Assembly (NCBI GenBank): GCA_964291505.2
Contig: OZ220221.1
Coordinates: 62,001 to 126,000, forward strand
DNA length: 64,000 nucleotides
Direction of reading: 5' to 3'
Source: Kistimonas sp964291505
Lineage (GTDB): Bacteria; Pseudomonadota; Gammaproteobacteria; Pseudomonadales; Endozoicomonadaceae
The notes beneath the pieces are model-generated. The model was given only the letters and a program-made list of their open reading frames with translations. It was not told the DNA's origin and did no database searches. Made by a program: the position numbers and the translations under genes. Each line of letters opens with the position of its first letter. The first letter of the stretch is position 1. Below, piece by piece: positions 1 to 9,737 of this stretch.

Positions 1-3
1 GAG

Positions 4-657
4 TCAGGCCATCTCGAGAATCTTATCCACAAGCCGGTTAATACCGGTTGCCGCTTCACTGATACTGCCGGCCAGCATATAGGCCGGCGTTGTCACCAGT
101 TTATTGTCTTCATCCACCACGATATCGTGCACCGGGCAGTCCACATGCTCAGCTCCGGTCATCCGGATGGCCTCGGCAGTTCCACCATCATTACCAATGG
201 TGCAGCGGACTCCAGCACCAAACAGCTTGCCGGCCATGGCCGGGGCAATACAGATCAGGCCAACCGGCTTCTTCGCCTCGGCAAACGCCTGCACGGTTTT
301 GAAAACATCAGCCTGTACAGTCATATCCGCGCCGGTCAGTGCAAAATCCGAGAGGTTCTTGGCTGCACCAAAGCCACCGGGAATGATCAGTGCATCATAA
401 TCTGTAGCCTGACACTCAGCTAAATCACGGATATTGCCACGGGCCAGACGCGCCGCTTCCACCAGTACGTTGCGAGACTCCGACATTTCCTCACCGTTCA
501 CATGGTTGATGACATGGTGCTGGGAAATATTAGGTGCAAAACACTGGTACTCTGCGCCATTCTGATCGAGTCTCAACAGGGTAATGACTGACTCATAGAT
601 TTCTGAACCATCAAAGACGCCGCAACCGGAGAGAATCACTGCAATACGTTTGTTCAT
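4..657 (-). CDS. elbB: ElbB-type glyoxalase-like protein (DJ-1/PfpI superfamily)
   Basis: The 217-residue product begins with the ElbB signature MNKRIAVILSGCGVFDGSEI and carries the nucleophile-elbow region around 'GLICIAPAMAG' (about residues 133-143) and 'IIPGGFGAAKNLSDFA' (about 90-105). Length and composition match ElbB of enterobacteria, a DJ-1/PfpI-type protein reported to have weak glyoxalase activity and historically linked to isoprenoid synthesis; the physiological role is unsettled. The ATG at 657 has an AGGAG ribosome-binding site about 7 nt upstream. It lies 9 nt behind the alpha/beta-hydrolase gene at 667..1500 and is probably cotranscribed with it. The stop codon is at 4-6, so the gene is complete. 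Confidence 0.93.
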   Translation of the reverse strand: MNKRIAVILSGCGVFDGSEIYESVITLLRLDQNGAEYQCFAPNISQHHVINHVNGEEMSESRNVLVEAARLARGNIRDLAECQATDYDALIIPGGFGAAKNLSDFALTGADMTVQADVFKTVQAFAEAKKPVGLICIAPAMAGKLFGAGVRCTIGNDGGTAEAIRMTGAEHVDCPVHDIVVDEDNKLVTTPAYMLAGSISEAATGINRLVDKILEMA

Positions 658-666
658 AAGGACTCC

Positions 667-1500
667 TCACTTCAAGAGATTGTCTTCAAGAAACGTCAGT
701 AACCGGACCTCTGCCGCCATGGCCGCGGTCCGATCATAGGAATTCATGGCAGACGGTGCATCGAACACATGTTCAACCTCAGGGAAAAACCGGGTTTCCA
801 CGGGATAGTCATTGGCCTTGTAGCGATCAAACACATCAACACATTCTGCGGTATCAATCACCGAATCCTGTCCGGCAAGAAATACTAAAGTGGGTTGTTT
901 TACGGCCCACGCACTGCGAAATCGGGCGGGAAAACCACAATAGGGATAATACGCCGCCACCGCACGGACACCGTCCAGTGCCTGTATATCCTTATCATCA
1001 GAACCGTGAACAGAATCAGAGCCATAAGCCAGGGCGTCCAGTACCGTCCAACCGCCATGGGAGTAGCCGAGCAGCGCGAGCCGGTCAGCCGCGACATAAG
1101 GCAACTGCCGAACATGTGACAACGCAACCCTTACATCCACCACCCGTTCATTGCCCCACAGCGCATGCCCTTTGCAGACCGGGCGAGGCGTCAGGTTGCG
1201 GCCACTGAAGCTGTCGACCAGGATGGCCACATAGCCATTGTCTCGCAACCACTCACCCCGTGGCCTTGAAATCTCTGGTTGCGGGCCACCGCAACCGTGG
1301 AAGACCAGCACTGTCGGGAATGGCCCCTCACCGTCGGGCCGGTAAATTTCATACCAGGGAGAGAGCAGGTCACTGATCGCCTCGCGGGTGCGGGACTCAG
1401 GAAAAAGCGCACGGGCATAAGGCCAGAGACCAGCCACCATTCCGATGATGGCCAGCAGGAAGAGCCCCACCACAAGCCTGCGTTTTATCCGATACGTCAT
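667..1500 (-). CDS. Membrane-anchored dienelactone-hydrolase-like alpha/beta hydrolase
   Basis: A 277-residue protein with an N-terminal signal anchor (about residues 9-31, VGLFLLAIIGMVAGLWPYA) followed by an alpha/beta-hydrolase domain. The nucleophile elbow GYSHGG (about residues 144-149) places the catalytic serine; an oxyanion region 'VFHGCGG' (about 66-72) and a late 'EVEHVFDAPSA' (about 241-251), supplying the catalytic histidine, complete the family pattern. Substrate cannot be predicted. The anchor suggests an inner-membrane protein with the catalytic domain in the periplasm. It is directly upstream of elbB and likely in the same operon. The family call is firm, the specific reaction unknown. 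Confidence 0.85.
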   Translation of the reverse strand: MTYRIKRRLVVGLFLLAIIGMVAGLWPYARALFPESRTREAISDLLSPWYEIYRPDGEGPFPTVLVFHGCGGPQPEISRPRGEWLRDNGYVAILVDSFSGRNLTPRPVCKGHALWGNERVVDVRVALSHVRQLPYVAADRLALLGYSHGGWTVLDALAYGSDSVHGSDDKDIQALDGVRAVAAYYPYCGFPARFRSAWAVKQPTLVFLAGQDSVIDTAECVDVFDRYKANDYPVETRFFPEVEHVFDAPSAMNSYDRTAAMAAEVRLLTFLEDNLLK

Positions 1501-1696
1501 CTGAAGCCTGTTCTGCTGTTATTCTGCCAACACCATACTAAATCCCTCTCTAAACAGCCATGTGGGAACGGTTTCCATGAAGCGATTGTCCAATACACAG
1601 ACCAGCCTGATCCCACTAGTGACGCATAAAAGGCCTGTACCTCTGCATCACGAAAACTGGTAGGCTGTTACTCATTCAGTACAGAGGAGAGAGACA

Positions 1697-2101
1697 ATGG
1701 CAGCGGTACGGTGGATACTCGGACGCCTGATTTTACTGCTCAACGCCCTGATTCCCGTGGGTAGTGTGAAGCGGTCACCAGAGGCTCAGGCCATTGTTGA
1801 CCGGGCAACAACCAGCCTGGTGCTTTACCAGTTTGAAGCCTGTCCTTTCTGCGTGAAGGTTCGTCGTGGCATGAAACGCCTGGGGCTCAAGATCGAAACC
1901 CGGGATGCCAAACGCTGCCCACAAGCCCGTGAAGAACTCCTTCAAGGCGGCGGCAAGGTCAAAGTCCCCTGCCTACGCATTGAAAAGGAAAATGGTGAAG
2001 TCCGCTGGATGTACGAATCCTCCGATATCATCAGCTATCTTGAACAACACTTTGCACCGGGACAGGAATCCGTGACTCAGTGCCGGGCTGCCAGCCGCTG
2101 A
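1697..2101 (+). CDS. Glutaredoxin / GST-N domain protein
   Basis: A 134-residue protein with an N-terminal hydrophobic stretch (residues 4-19) followed by a thioredoxin-fold domain containing the redox motif C-P-F-C in 'YQFEACPFCVKVRRGMKRLG' (about residues 48-67). A cis-proline region 'KVKVPCLRIE' and the C-terminal 'SSDIISYLEQHF' are typical of the glutaredoxin/GST N-terminal family. Role: thiol-disulfide exchange, probably glutathione-dependent; the hydrophobic N-terminus could tether it to the membrane. The start has a strong GAGGAGAG site. Its 3' end overlaps the convergent MFS gene by 25 nt. Confidence 0.88.
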   Translation: MAAVRWILGRLILLLNALIPVGSVKRSPEAQAIVDRATTSLVLYQFEACPFCVKVRRGMKRLGLKIETRDAKRCPQAREELLQGGGKVKVPCLRIEKENGEVRWMYESSDIISYLEQHFAPGQESVTQCRAASR

Positions 2102-3351
2102 GAAGCGACCGCTTCATCCAACGCAAACCCTTTACGTGACGTCATGAAGCAGCTGCTTGCCATCGCAATGACAGCTGCCGTTATCATCAGCAACAGGGGT
2201 CCTTTGTCGTACCCCATCTGGCCAAGCAGTTCCAGCACATAAGGTGTTCCTCCGCCAAATACGCAGACACCAATATTCAAACTGACCGCCACGCCGGTAT
2301 AGCGAACCCGGGTATCAAACAACTCAACCAGTGCCGCTTCATAGCAACCATTACCGATGGCTGCAGGCAGCAACGTCAGCAACGCCACCAGCCAGAGCTG
2401 CCCCTCCTGCAGGGCACTGAACGCGGGCCAGGCGACCAGCAGCATTAACAGCCCGCCGGTAAATAGCATCCGACGACGCCCCAGGTAATCAGAAAGCCAG
2501 CCTAAGAGCAGCGTCATCATGGACAGCCCCAACATAATGGCGGAGGAAACCAGGTAAATTGAACCTTCAGACAAATTCAAATGCCGGCTGGCATAGGGCG
2601 TGAGAAACAGATAGAACGACACCATGGTCGCCGCCGATGCAATCAACCCCACGCCAACGAGAATCTCACGCGCGTGGGACTGAAACAGATCCTTGACCGG
2701 TATCCGCGCCACCGTCTGCTCCTGAAGAATCCGGGTAAATGCCGGCGACTCCACGATCCCGCGACGGAGGAAATAGCCCAGAATGCCAAGCATGCTGCCC
2801 AGTACAAACGGAATCCGCCAACCCCAATCCTGTAACTGTTCTGCCGACAACAAGGCGTTCAAGACAACCCCGGTTGTTGAAGCCAGCACCAGTCCCAGTA
2901 CTGCAGAGGCAATGATGGCAGATGTGAGCAACCCTCTTCGCTGTGGCGATACATGCTCTGCGGCGAACACCAACGCACCGGGCAACTCCCCGCCCACAGA
3001 CAGCCCCTGCAGTAGTCGCAGGCAGGCCAGCAACACCACAGACATCCCACCGATGGTGGCATAGCTCGGCAACAATCCTATGCCCAGGGTCGCAACAGAC
3101 ATCATGATGATAGAAAGACGAAACAGCTTCTTGCGGCCTAATCGGTCACCGAAATGGCTGAAGATAATGCCACCCAGAGGGCGAATAAAATTCCCACCGG
3201 AGTAAATGGCAAACATCCACAGAACACCCGTATCGCTGTGCGCCGGCAGGAAGACGTCAGCCAGCTGGCTGGCGAACAGTAGCAGGATGGCGAAGTCGAA
3301 GAATTCAAGAACAGCCCCAAGGCATGTAATAAAGACCAGTTTTTTGAGCAT
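2077..3351 (-). CDS. MFS transporter, metabolite:H+ symporter (MHS) type
   Basis: A 424-residue, 12-TM major facilitator with the family loop-2/3 motif 'GDRLGRKKLF' (about residues 67-76) and the MHS-like TM4 region 'LQGLSVGGELPGALVFAAEH' (about 114-133). The second half repeats the loop motif as 'LSDYLGRRRM'. MHS members (ProP, ShiA, KgtP, citrate carriers) bring compatible solutes or organic acids in with protons; the substrate here cannot be read from the sequence. It is monocistronic by position and convergent with the glutaredoxin gene, overlapping it by 25 nt. Confidence 0.88.
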   Translation of the reverse strand: MLKKLVFITCLGAVLEFFDFAILLLFASQLADVFLPAHSDTGVLWMFAIYSGGNFIRPLGGIIFSHFGDRLGRKKLFRLSIIMMSVATLGIGLLPSYATIGGMSVVLLACLRLLQGLSVGGELPGALVFAAEHVSPQRRGLLTSAIIASAVLGLVLASTTGVVLNALLSAEQLQDWGWRIPFVLGSMLGILGYFLRRGIVESPAFTRILQEQTVARIPVKDLFQSHAREILVGVGLIASAATMVSFYLFLTPYASRHLNLSEGSIYLVSSAIMLGLSMMTLLLGWLSDYLGRRRMLFTGGLLMLLVAWPAFSALQEGQLWLVALLTLLPAAIGNGCYEAALVELFDTRVRYTGVAVSLNIGVCVFGGGTPYVLELLGQMGYDKGPLLLMITAAVIAMASSCFMTSRKGFALDEAVASQRLAARH

Positions 3352-3502
3352 TACAGTACAGATAGCATCAATGAACGGAATGAAAGGCTGGAAAGGGCAA
3401 TGACAAATACGAAAAGAAAAGCGTAGTGCAATTACTCAATACAACACGGCAACGATTTGATTTACGTGGAAGGGTATCCGTCGAACGACAGTCTGCAAGC
3501 CA

Positions 3503-3832
3503 TCAACGGCGTTCAGCCGCATGGCGTATCTCATCACGGCGGTGCTTGATCAGCTCTTCCAGAATCGCGATATTGGCGGCATTTTCAAGCATGTGGATGT
3601 CCTTGTCCAATACGGTCAGGCGCGCCTGATCCTGAGCCGACAGTATGGCATCGCGGAATGTAATTACCGCATTAGCTTCTGCCAGCATACTTTGCTGGTC
3701 ATGGTGTTCATCGGAAAGATGGGCCCAGTCGCTGAACCGCTGGAGAACGGAGAAATAAAATTCATGGTGGGACAACCAATAAAGCAGGCCATGATGCGTG
3801 TCATCCTCTGGCTTCCTGCCGGGTAATTTCAT
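3503..3832 (-). CDS. Unrecognised small protein
   Basis: A 109-residue protein from the ATG at 3832, which has a GGAGTTGCC ribosome-binding site; the frame is open a further 63 nt upstream but those codons overlap the end of the preceding gene. It is hydrophilic and predicted to be mostly helical, with a charged C-terminus (LEELIKHRRDEIRHAAERR) and several histidines near the N-terminus. No signal peptide or membrane segment. It starts 13 nt after the stop of the gene at 3846..4604, so the two form an operon. I recognise no family. Confidence 0.65.
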   Translation of the reverse strand: MKLPGRKPEDDTHHGLLYWLSHHEFYFSVLQRFSDWAHLSDEHHDQQSMLAEANAVITFRDAILSAQDQARLTVLDKDIHMLENAANIAILEELIKHRRDEIRHAAERR

Positions 3833-3845
3833 GGCAACTCCAATC

Positions 3846-4604
3846 TCATTCTTCTTCTGACAGGCTGACCCGCGATGGCACCGACGCCGCCGCACCGGTC
3901 ATCAGGTGGCTTTCGATATCCAGCCGGTGCGCCTGGATTTCCCGCATCCAGCCGGGCAACTGGGCTGCGTGAATGCCTTTGAGCAGCCGGCGTTCCTTGT
4001 CCAGCAGTTTTTTCAGGCTGAGTTCGACATCTTCCAGCGTATCAACCAACGCATCCGCACAGGCCTTGCGTTTGGCGAGAAATACAGCGCCCAGTACTGT
4101 TGGCTTATCACTGGTCGGCCGGCAGCTGTCCCTGAGTGCCTGTTCGAATTCGTCCATCAGTTGTTTTCGATCCCTGGCTGCCGCCTGGAATGCCTGCCAG
4201 TGTTGTTCCAGCAACTCATCCGCACTGACCAGCTGCTTTTTGGCGGTTTCATTGATAGCGACTTCCGGTAACGAGCGCGCCTCATCAAGACGCGGCATGA
4301 GCTCAGGCACCCGTGAAGGCGCCGGCACCGTGGGCTTTTTCGCGATTATGTCTGTTTCTGGTTTTTCTATTTTTTCGGGTAACCGGACAGGTGGTTCGGG
4401 CTGGGAGGGCTTGGTGACAGTCTCAGCAGAGGCATCCGCTTGTGGCCCCTGAAAATAGTCATCCTCGGGAATACTGTGGTCAATATCCCCGGTGAAAGAC
4501 AGCCCATTGCCCGGCTCAATCCCTTCCGGATGCTCGGCCCCTTCCGGCAACGGACTTTCACGAAACCAGTTGGTCGGGGCTAATGTTTTCAGAAATTCTT
4601 TCAT
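3846..4604 (-). CDS. Unrecognised Pro/Glu-rich protein with helical C-terminus
   Basis: About 252 residues from the ATG at 4604, which follows a GAGG site 3-7 nt upstream. The first ~120 residues are acidic and proline-rich, low in complexity; the last ~130 residues (from 'ADELLEQHWQAFQAAARDRK') are strongly helical and charged and look like coiled coil. No signal peptide, no membrane segment. It is followed 13 nt later by the small gene at 3503..3832 and preceded by the gene at 4754..6190 on the same strand. No family recognised; the disordered-then-helical layout is common in effector-like or scaffold proteins, but that is only a resemblance. Confidence 0.65.
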   Translation of the reverse strand: MKEFLKTLAPTNWFRESPLPEGAEHPEGIEPGNGLSFTGDIDHSIPEDDYFQGPQADASAETVTKPSQPEPPVRLPEKIEKPETDIIAKKPTVPAPSRVPELMPRLDEARSLPEVAINETAKKQLVSADELLEQHWQAFQAAARDRKQLMDEFEQALRDSCRPTSDKPTVLGAVFLAKRKACADALVDTLEDVELSLKKLLDKERRLLKGIHAAQLPGWMREIQAHRLDIESHLMTGAAASVPSRVSLSEEE

Positions 4605-4753
4605 TGCCTCGAAATCCCTTTCTCCGGGAATACAGATCCCGCAGAGAATCACTCAATATGCTCACTAAGGGGTTTTCGACAGCAGGGCGTTTGGCTTCAC
4701 CGATTGGTCATGAATCTGAGAATTTGTTTCAAAAAGCTGGCACTTTCAGGCTG

Positions 4754-6190
4754 TTATCGCATTTTCTTGATGGCTTTCTGTACTTTTTCCAGACTCATTG
4801 CAACCCTTCGCACCGGAGACTGGATATTATCCAAATTAAATGGTTCGTTTTCTCCCTTTAAAGAGATATGCTGCACTTTTTTCTCTGTTGACTTATAGAT
4901 TTTCAGCGCTTTCCTAATATCGATGACTGCGTCTTTCAGCTGGGGGCCTAACTCCGCTATTTGTTCTTGTAAAGATTCTCTGATGTCATCTCGTTCTGAT
5001 GCGCTTAATTGCCGATCCTGAGCCAGAACCTTCAACTCATCAACACATTCCTTGTAATGCCCGTATAAAGTGGCATAAAAGTTCCAGCACGTTACCACAG
5101 AGTCACTTAAGACCTTTAGTTGCCGGTATTCCATGGGTACCGTCAATATATCGACATTCGCCAACCGGAATTTCTTAACGGACAAGACAGGATGATGAGA
5201 AGCTGCAGTACCCGTATCACCCTTTTTACGCCACCCCTGTTTCAGACGTTTTACCACTACACTGGCTGTCTTACGGAGCCACCAGCTTGGTGGAACACTT
5301 CTTTTTCCTGTTGGCTGCCTGGCATCAACGGTAGAAGGGGTCTCAGGTACACGCGATGAATACTCGTCGTCCCTGTTATCTGTTGCCGATAAATTGCCAT
5401 CAGCAGCTGGGGCGAGCCGAGCAGGCTCAGGCTGATTTTCGGAAAGCACAGATTCTCTGTCAGGAGCGGCGATAACAGGATCACTGCCAACACTCACCGT
5501 CTCAGTACTTTCTTCACGATTATCAACGATGACTTCAGCCACGGGCCTACTCGCAGCCAAAGGCTGCTTGACTTCCGTTTCCTGAGAAAACGCCCTCTCT
5601 ATAACCGCTTTCTCCAGTGCTTCAAATGTTCCAATATTATTGGACTGACAAAGCGACTTCAGTTCATCCACTACGGCTTGCTCATCGTCAAGATGGTAGC
5701 CACAGGATTCCATTCCCGGCTTGAGAATTCGCGCGAGTTCTTCCCATTCCCAATCCACCAGGCTCGCTAATCGATCGTTATTGCATTGACGCAGGTGTCG
5801 ATAGGCTTCATCCACGGATCGTTCACTGACCTGACGTTCTGCAATAAGCGACGGCGATACTGTCGCAGGTCTCTGCCACTGTGACGCGAGCTGCTGGTAA
5901 TAGTGATGTCTCGCTGGTGTCGGAGCAACAGTATGTGAAGGCAGGCCAATGCTGGGTGGATAGCCAGTTAGCGGCGAAGGAGGCATCATGTTAACCACCT
6001 GGTAGCCGGGTAAAACATAGAGCACCCTCTGATTACCAGGCATCTGCACCGTTACCACGGTATGGGCAACCGTTGCAGGTTGAAATCCTTGCTGCCCCGT
6101 TAATCGTCCAGAAGGCGGGTTAACACCATATCCACTCATTGCCTGTCCATCCCTGGTATTGGCTACTACTTCTGATTGTAAGCCAGTCAC
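4754..6190 (-). CDS. Unrecognised protein, disordered N-terminus and helical C-terminus
   Basis: Up to 478 residues if the GTG at 6190 is used; an ATG at 6139 (MSGYGVNPPS) has a weak AGGGATGGACAGG site and may be the true start. The N-terminal ~100 residues are rich in Pro, Gln, Val and Tyr; a middle part (about 130-210) is helical and charged; a Ser/Thr/Pro linker follows; the last ~140 residues (from 'KKFRLANVDILTVPMEYRQL') are coiled-coil-like with a Lys/Arg-rich tail. No signal peptide or TM segment. Base composition is more AT-rich than the neighbouring metabolic genes. The layout recalls secreted effectors, but I recognise no domain. Confidence 0.6.
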   Translation of the reverse strand: MTGLQSEVVANTRDGQAMSGYGVNPPSGRLTGQQGFQPATVAHTVVTVQMPGNQRVLYVLPGYQVVNMMPPSPLTGYPPSIGLPSHTVAPTPARHHYYQQLASQWQRPATVSPSLIAERQVSERSVDEAYRHLRQCNNDRLASLVDWEWEELARILKPGMESCGYHLDDEQAVVDELKSLCQSNNIGTFEALEKAVIERAFSQETEVKQPLAASRPVAEVIVDNREESTETVSVGSDPVIAAPDRESVLSENQPEPARLAPAADGNLSATDNRDDEYSSRVPETPSTVDARQPTGKRSVPPSWWLRKTASVVVKRLKQGWRKKGDTGTAASHHPVLSVKKFRLANVDILTVPMEYRQLKVLSDSVVTCWNFYATLYGHYKECVDELKVLAQDRQLSASERDDIRESLQEQIAELGPQLKDAVIDIRKALKIYKSTEKKVQHISLKGENEPFNLDNIQSPVRRVAMSLEKVQKAIKKMR

Positions 6191-6435
6191 TCATGATTCA
6201 AATACGACTAACGTATTGTTTTTAGTGGATAAATAAGATTTCCCTATATCAACGAAATCATTGATTTCGCAGTGTTATTAAAACCCGGACACTTGGCCTC
6301 CCCGGTCAACAGCTTGTCCCAAAATGTCCGGATATTCCCCTATCCCTGCCGGTAGAATTTTCAACGAACCAATCTGCCCGTTTCCCGGGTAAAGCATCCA
6401 AACAGACACACCACAACAATAACAACGGTGCCGAT

Positions 6436-8252
6436 GTGAATAACAACAAGACCCGAATCATGCCGGGGCTGACGCTGGCGGCAGTCCTGACCACGCCTCA
6501 GGGCATGGCTCTCACATTTGAAGCCGCTGACGGTGAAATCACCGGCAGCCTGAACACCACGTTGAGTGCCGGTGTCAGCGTCAGCATGCAGGATCCGGAC
6601 AGCAAGCTCTATACCTACGGGGAAAGCAAAGACCTCGATATCAAACCCGGCACCGGCACCGGCCCCAATGCGGACAACGGCCGACTGAATTTCAGGAAAG
6701 GGATGTCATCTCCAACCAGTACAAGGGCCTGACGGAACTAACGCTGGAATATCAAAATTACGGTTTCAAGGGCAGTGTCAAATACTGGTACGACCACTGG
6801 CTGGAAACCAAAAACGGCCGCTATACCGATTTCGATGACAGCGGGTTTGACGACCTGGCCCGCTTCAGCGGTATCGAAGTGCTGGACGCCTACGGCTGGA
6901 CCTACTTCGACCTGGGCGATATGCCGGTGGATATCCGCCTGGGCAAACAGGTACTCAGCTGGGGGGAGAGCACTTTCCTGCAGGGGGGCGTCAATGTGAT
7001 CAACCCACTGGATGCCGCCGCCTTTAACCGTCCTGGCGTTGAGATCAAAGAAGGTCTGCTTCCTGTTGAAATGCTCTATGGCAGCATCGGCCTGACACCG
7101 GCGGTAACACTGGAAGGTTTCTATCAGTTCAACTGGCGTCCCACCGTGCTGGACGGCTGTAACACCTTCTTTGCAACTACCGATGCCATTCAACCAGGCT
7201 GTGGCCCTATCTACACCCAGTCAACATTGTCAAACGAGGAAGAGGAGAATATCGGTGGCACCGGTGGCAACACCATCATTGACCGCACCGCCGATGACCT
7301 GCCAAGTGACAGCGGCCAGTGGGGAGCCTCATTGAAATACTACGCTGAAGCGCTCAATGGCACTGAGTTCGGCCTGTACTTCATCAATTATCACAGCCGC
7401 AATCCATACCTGGACGCTACCAACGCCGATCCTTCGCAGTACCGGCCCATCGGCATCGGACCTTCTGGAGACACCGACTTCTACGCGCCGACACATCCCG
7501 CAGGCGCTGGTTTCATCCAGGGAGCCACCTACAATGCGGTATTCCCGGAAAACATTCGCCTATACGGCCTGAGCTTCAATACCAGCCTGAACAGCGGCTG
7601 GTCACTCAGTGGTGAGCTGACCTATCGCCCGAACATGCCACTGCAGATCAATATCAATGACCTGCTGGCCGACGCGGCCGCCGGTGGTGATGGTGCAGCC
7701 GATTATGGGCAGGCTGCCCAAGGGTATGTGCGTAAACCGGTCACCCAGGTGCAAATGACAGCGATCAATACCTTCCCACAAGTGCTTGGTGCTTCTGAGC
7801 TGGCGCTGGTCGGTGAAGTAGGTTTCATGCACGTCGGTGCGCTGGGGGATGACAACCGTTACGGCCGCTCCGCCATCTTTGGGTCTGGCGATGACGGCAC
7901 CGGCACCTGCAATCCCAGCAACGATGTCACCGATGATTTCTGCACCAATGAGGGCTACACGACATCCGACAGCTGGGGCTACCGCCTGAATGCGACGCTG
8001 GTCTACAGCGGCGTAATGCCCGGCGTAACCCTGAAGCCCTCCCTCTCATTCCGGCATGACGTCAACGGTTATGCCTACCAGCCCGGCGGCGCGTTTGAGG
8101 AAGGTCAGATGGCCACCACGCTCAGCCTCGGTGCCATCTACCGTGATGACTATAAGGCCACACTGTCGTACACCAGTTTCTTCGGCAACAACAAATACAG
8201 CACCCTGGACGACCGTGATTACATGAGTTTCAGCGTCAGTGCCAGTTTCTGA
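6436..8252 (+). pseudogene. DUF1302 family outer-membrane protein, interrupted by a -1 frameshift
   Basis: Two overlapping reading frames make one DUF1302 (PF06980) protein of about 605 residues. The first (GTG at 6436, hydrophobic signal-like region 'LTLAAVLTTPQGMA', then 'ITGSLNTTLSAGVSV') runs to a stop at 6730. The second carries the rest, 'DVISNQYKGLTELTLEYQNY...', the family motif 'LGKQVLSWGESTFLQGG', and ends in the aromatic SVSASF of an outer-membrane barrel. The switch lies in the run aaaggg at 6697-6702: one added G would restore a continuous frame (RKG-DVISN). DUF1302 proteins usually travel with DUF1329 partners, as here, and are thought to act in envelope lipid or hydrophobic-substrate handling. 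Everything after the lesion looks intact, so a recent mutation or a homopolymer sequencing error is likely. Confidence 0.8.
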
Positions 8253-8271
8253 CCAAGGGAGAAAAAGAATA

Positions 8272-9651
8272 ATGCAACCTGTCGATACTCTGATTCGCAC
8301 CGTAACATCTGCCAGAACGCTGGCGTTGAGCGCCATGCTGGCACTGACACCGCTGGCGCAAGCCAGCTCAGACACCTCCGCAATGGATCAACTGAGCCAG
8401 TCGCTGACACCGATTGGCGCCGAAAAAGCCGGTAACGCGGCTGGTACCATTCCCGCCTGGACCGGCGGTCTCAAGCCGGAACAGGGCGCCATGCAGGCCG
8501 ACGGGAATATGACCGACCCGTTTGCCGATGACCCGGTTCTGTTTACCATTACCGCGGATAATCTCGACCAATACCGCGACCAGCTAACCCCCGGTCAGCT
8601 GGCCATGTTCAAGCGTTATCCCGAAACCTTCCAGATGAACGTCTACCCCACCCGGCGCAGTGCCAGCTACCCGGAAGCCGTCTACGAGGCAACCCGCAGT
8701 AATGCCGAAACCACGGCACTGCTGGATGGCGGTAACGGTATCACCGGATTAGCGAACGGTGTCGCCTTCCCGGTCCCGGACAACGGACTGGAAGTGATCT
8801 GGAACCATATGCTGCGATACCGTGGTGACAGCATGGACCTGACCCTGAGTCAGGTCATTGCTGAAGCGGATGGCGACTACCGGGAAATTACCAAGCAAAC
8901 CATCTGGAACTTCTTCCCGAGCATTACGGATCTGGAAGACGAGTCGAACCTGCTGTTTCTTTACAAGTCCAAAGTACTGGAACCCGTCAGGATGGCCGGT
9001 GAAGTCACCCTGGTACACGAGCCGATTGACCAGGTAGAAGAACCCCGTCGTGCCTGGAAATATCTGCCTGGCCAGCGTCGTGTGCGTCGGGCGCCGAATA
9101 TAGCCTATGACAACCCAGCCACCAGCAGCGACAACCTGAAAACGTCTGACAACCTGGACATGTTTAACGGTGCGCCAGACAAGTATGAGTGGACGCTGAA
9201 AGGCAAACAGGAAATATTCATTCCCTACAACAGCTACGCACTCTACGACAAAAATCAGAGTAATGCGGATATCATCCGTCCCGGCCATATCAATCCGGAA
9301 CTGGCCCGCTATGAACTGCATCGCGTCTGGGTCGTCGAGGCCACATTGAAAGAAGGTCAGCGCCATGTCTATGGCAAGCGTACCTTCTACATTGATGAAG
9401 ATACCTGGCAGGCGTCCATTATTGATCTGTATGATACCCGCGACCAGCTCTGGCGGGTCGGCATGGCCCATGCCATCCAACTCAATCCACACCAGGTGCC
9501 CTGGCTAGTGACAGAAGTCTTCTATGACCTGCACTCCGGCCGTTACATTACCAACGGTATCGCCAACAGTTACAAGAAACCGCTGGTGTTTGGGCAGCTG
9601 GCCAGTAAATCCGATTACACACCGGCGGCCATCCGTCGCTGGGGTCGATAA
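8272..9651 (+). CDS. DUF1329 family periplasmic protein
   Basis: A 459-residue protein from the ATG at 8272, with an AGGGAG ribosome-binding site about 10 nt upstream. A signal peptide (TSARTLALSAMLALTPLAQAS) precedes the mature start 'SDTSAMDQLSQSLTPIGAEKAGN', and 'IPAWTGGL', 'YPETFQMNVYPTRRSASYP', 'YLPGQRRVRRAPNIAYDNP' and 'PYNSYALYDK' are characteristic of DUF1329 (PF07044), a LolB/LolA-like fold family that accompanies DUF1302 porin-like proteins. It starts 19 nt after the DUF1302 stop. Likely periplasmic or outer-membrane associated; the transported substrate is unknown. Confidence 0.88.
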   Translation: MQPVDTLIRTVTSARTLALSAMLALTPLAQASSDTSAMDQLSQSLTPIGAEKAGNAAGTIPAWTGGLKPEQGAMQADGNMTDPFADDPVLFTITADNLDQYRDQLTPGQLAMFKRYPETFQMNVYPTRRSASYPEAVYEATRSNAETTALLDGGNGITGLANGVAFPVPDNGLEVIWNHMLRYRGDSMDLTLSQVIAEADGDYREITKQTIWNFFPSITDLEDESNLLFLYKSKVLEPVRMAGEVTLVHEPIDQVEEPRRAWKYLPGQRRVRRAPNIAYDNPATSSDNLKTSDNLDMFNGAPDKYEWTLKGKQEIFIPYNSYALYDKNQSNADIIRPGHINPELARYELHRVWVVEATLKEGQRHVYGKRTFYIDEDTWQASIIDLYDTRDQLWRVGMAHAIQLNPHQVPWLVTEVFYDLHSGRYITNGIANSYKKPLVFGQLASKSDYTPAAIRRWGR

Positions 9652-9737
9652 GCAAACTTTACCGGAGCAGTCACCTGTGACAGGCGGCTGCTCCAATCGC
9701 TCTATGGCTTCCACAATAACCATAAAACAGGTAACCC

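Noticed and set aside
6690..6710. Programmed -1 ribosomal frameshift in the DUF1302 gene
   Set aside because: The shift is in the -1 direction, but AGG-AAA-GGG does not allow re-pairing of both tRNAs and there is no obvious downstream structure; an indel is simpler.
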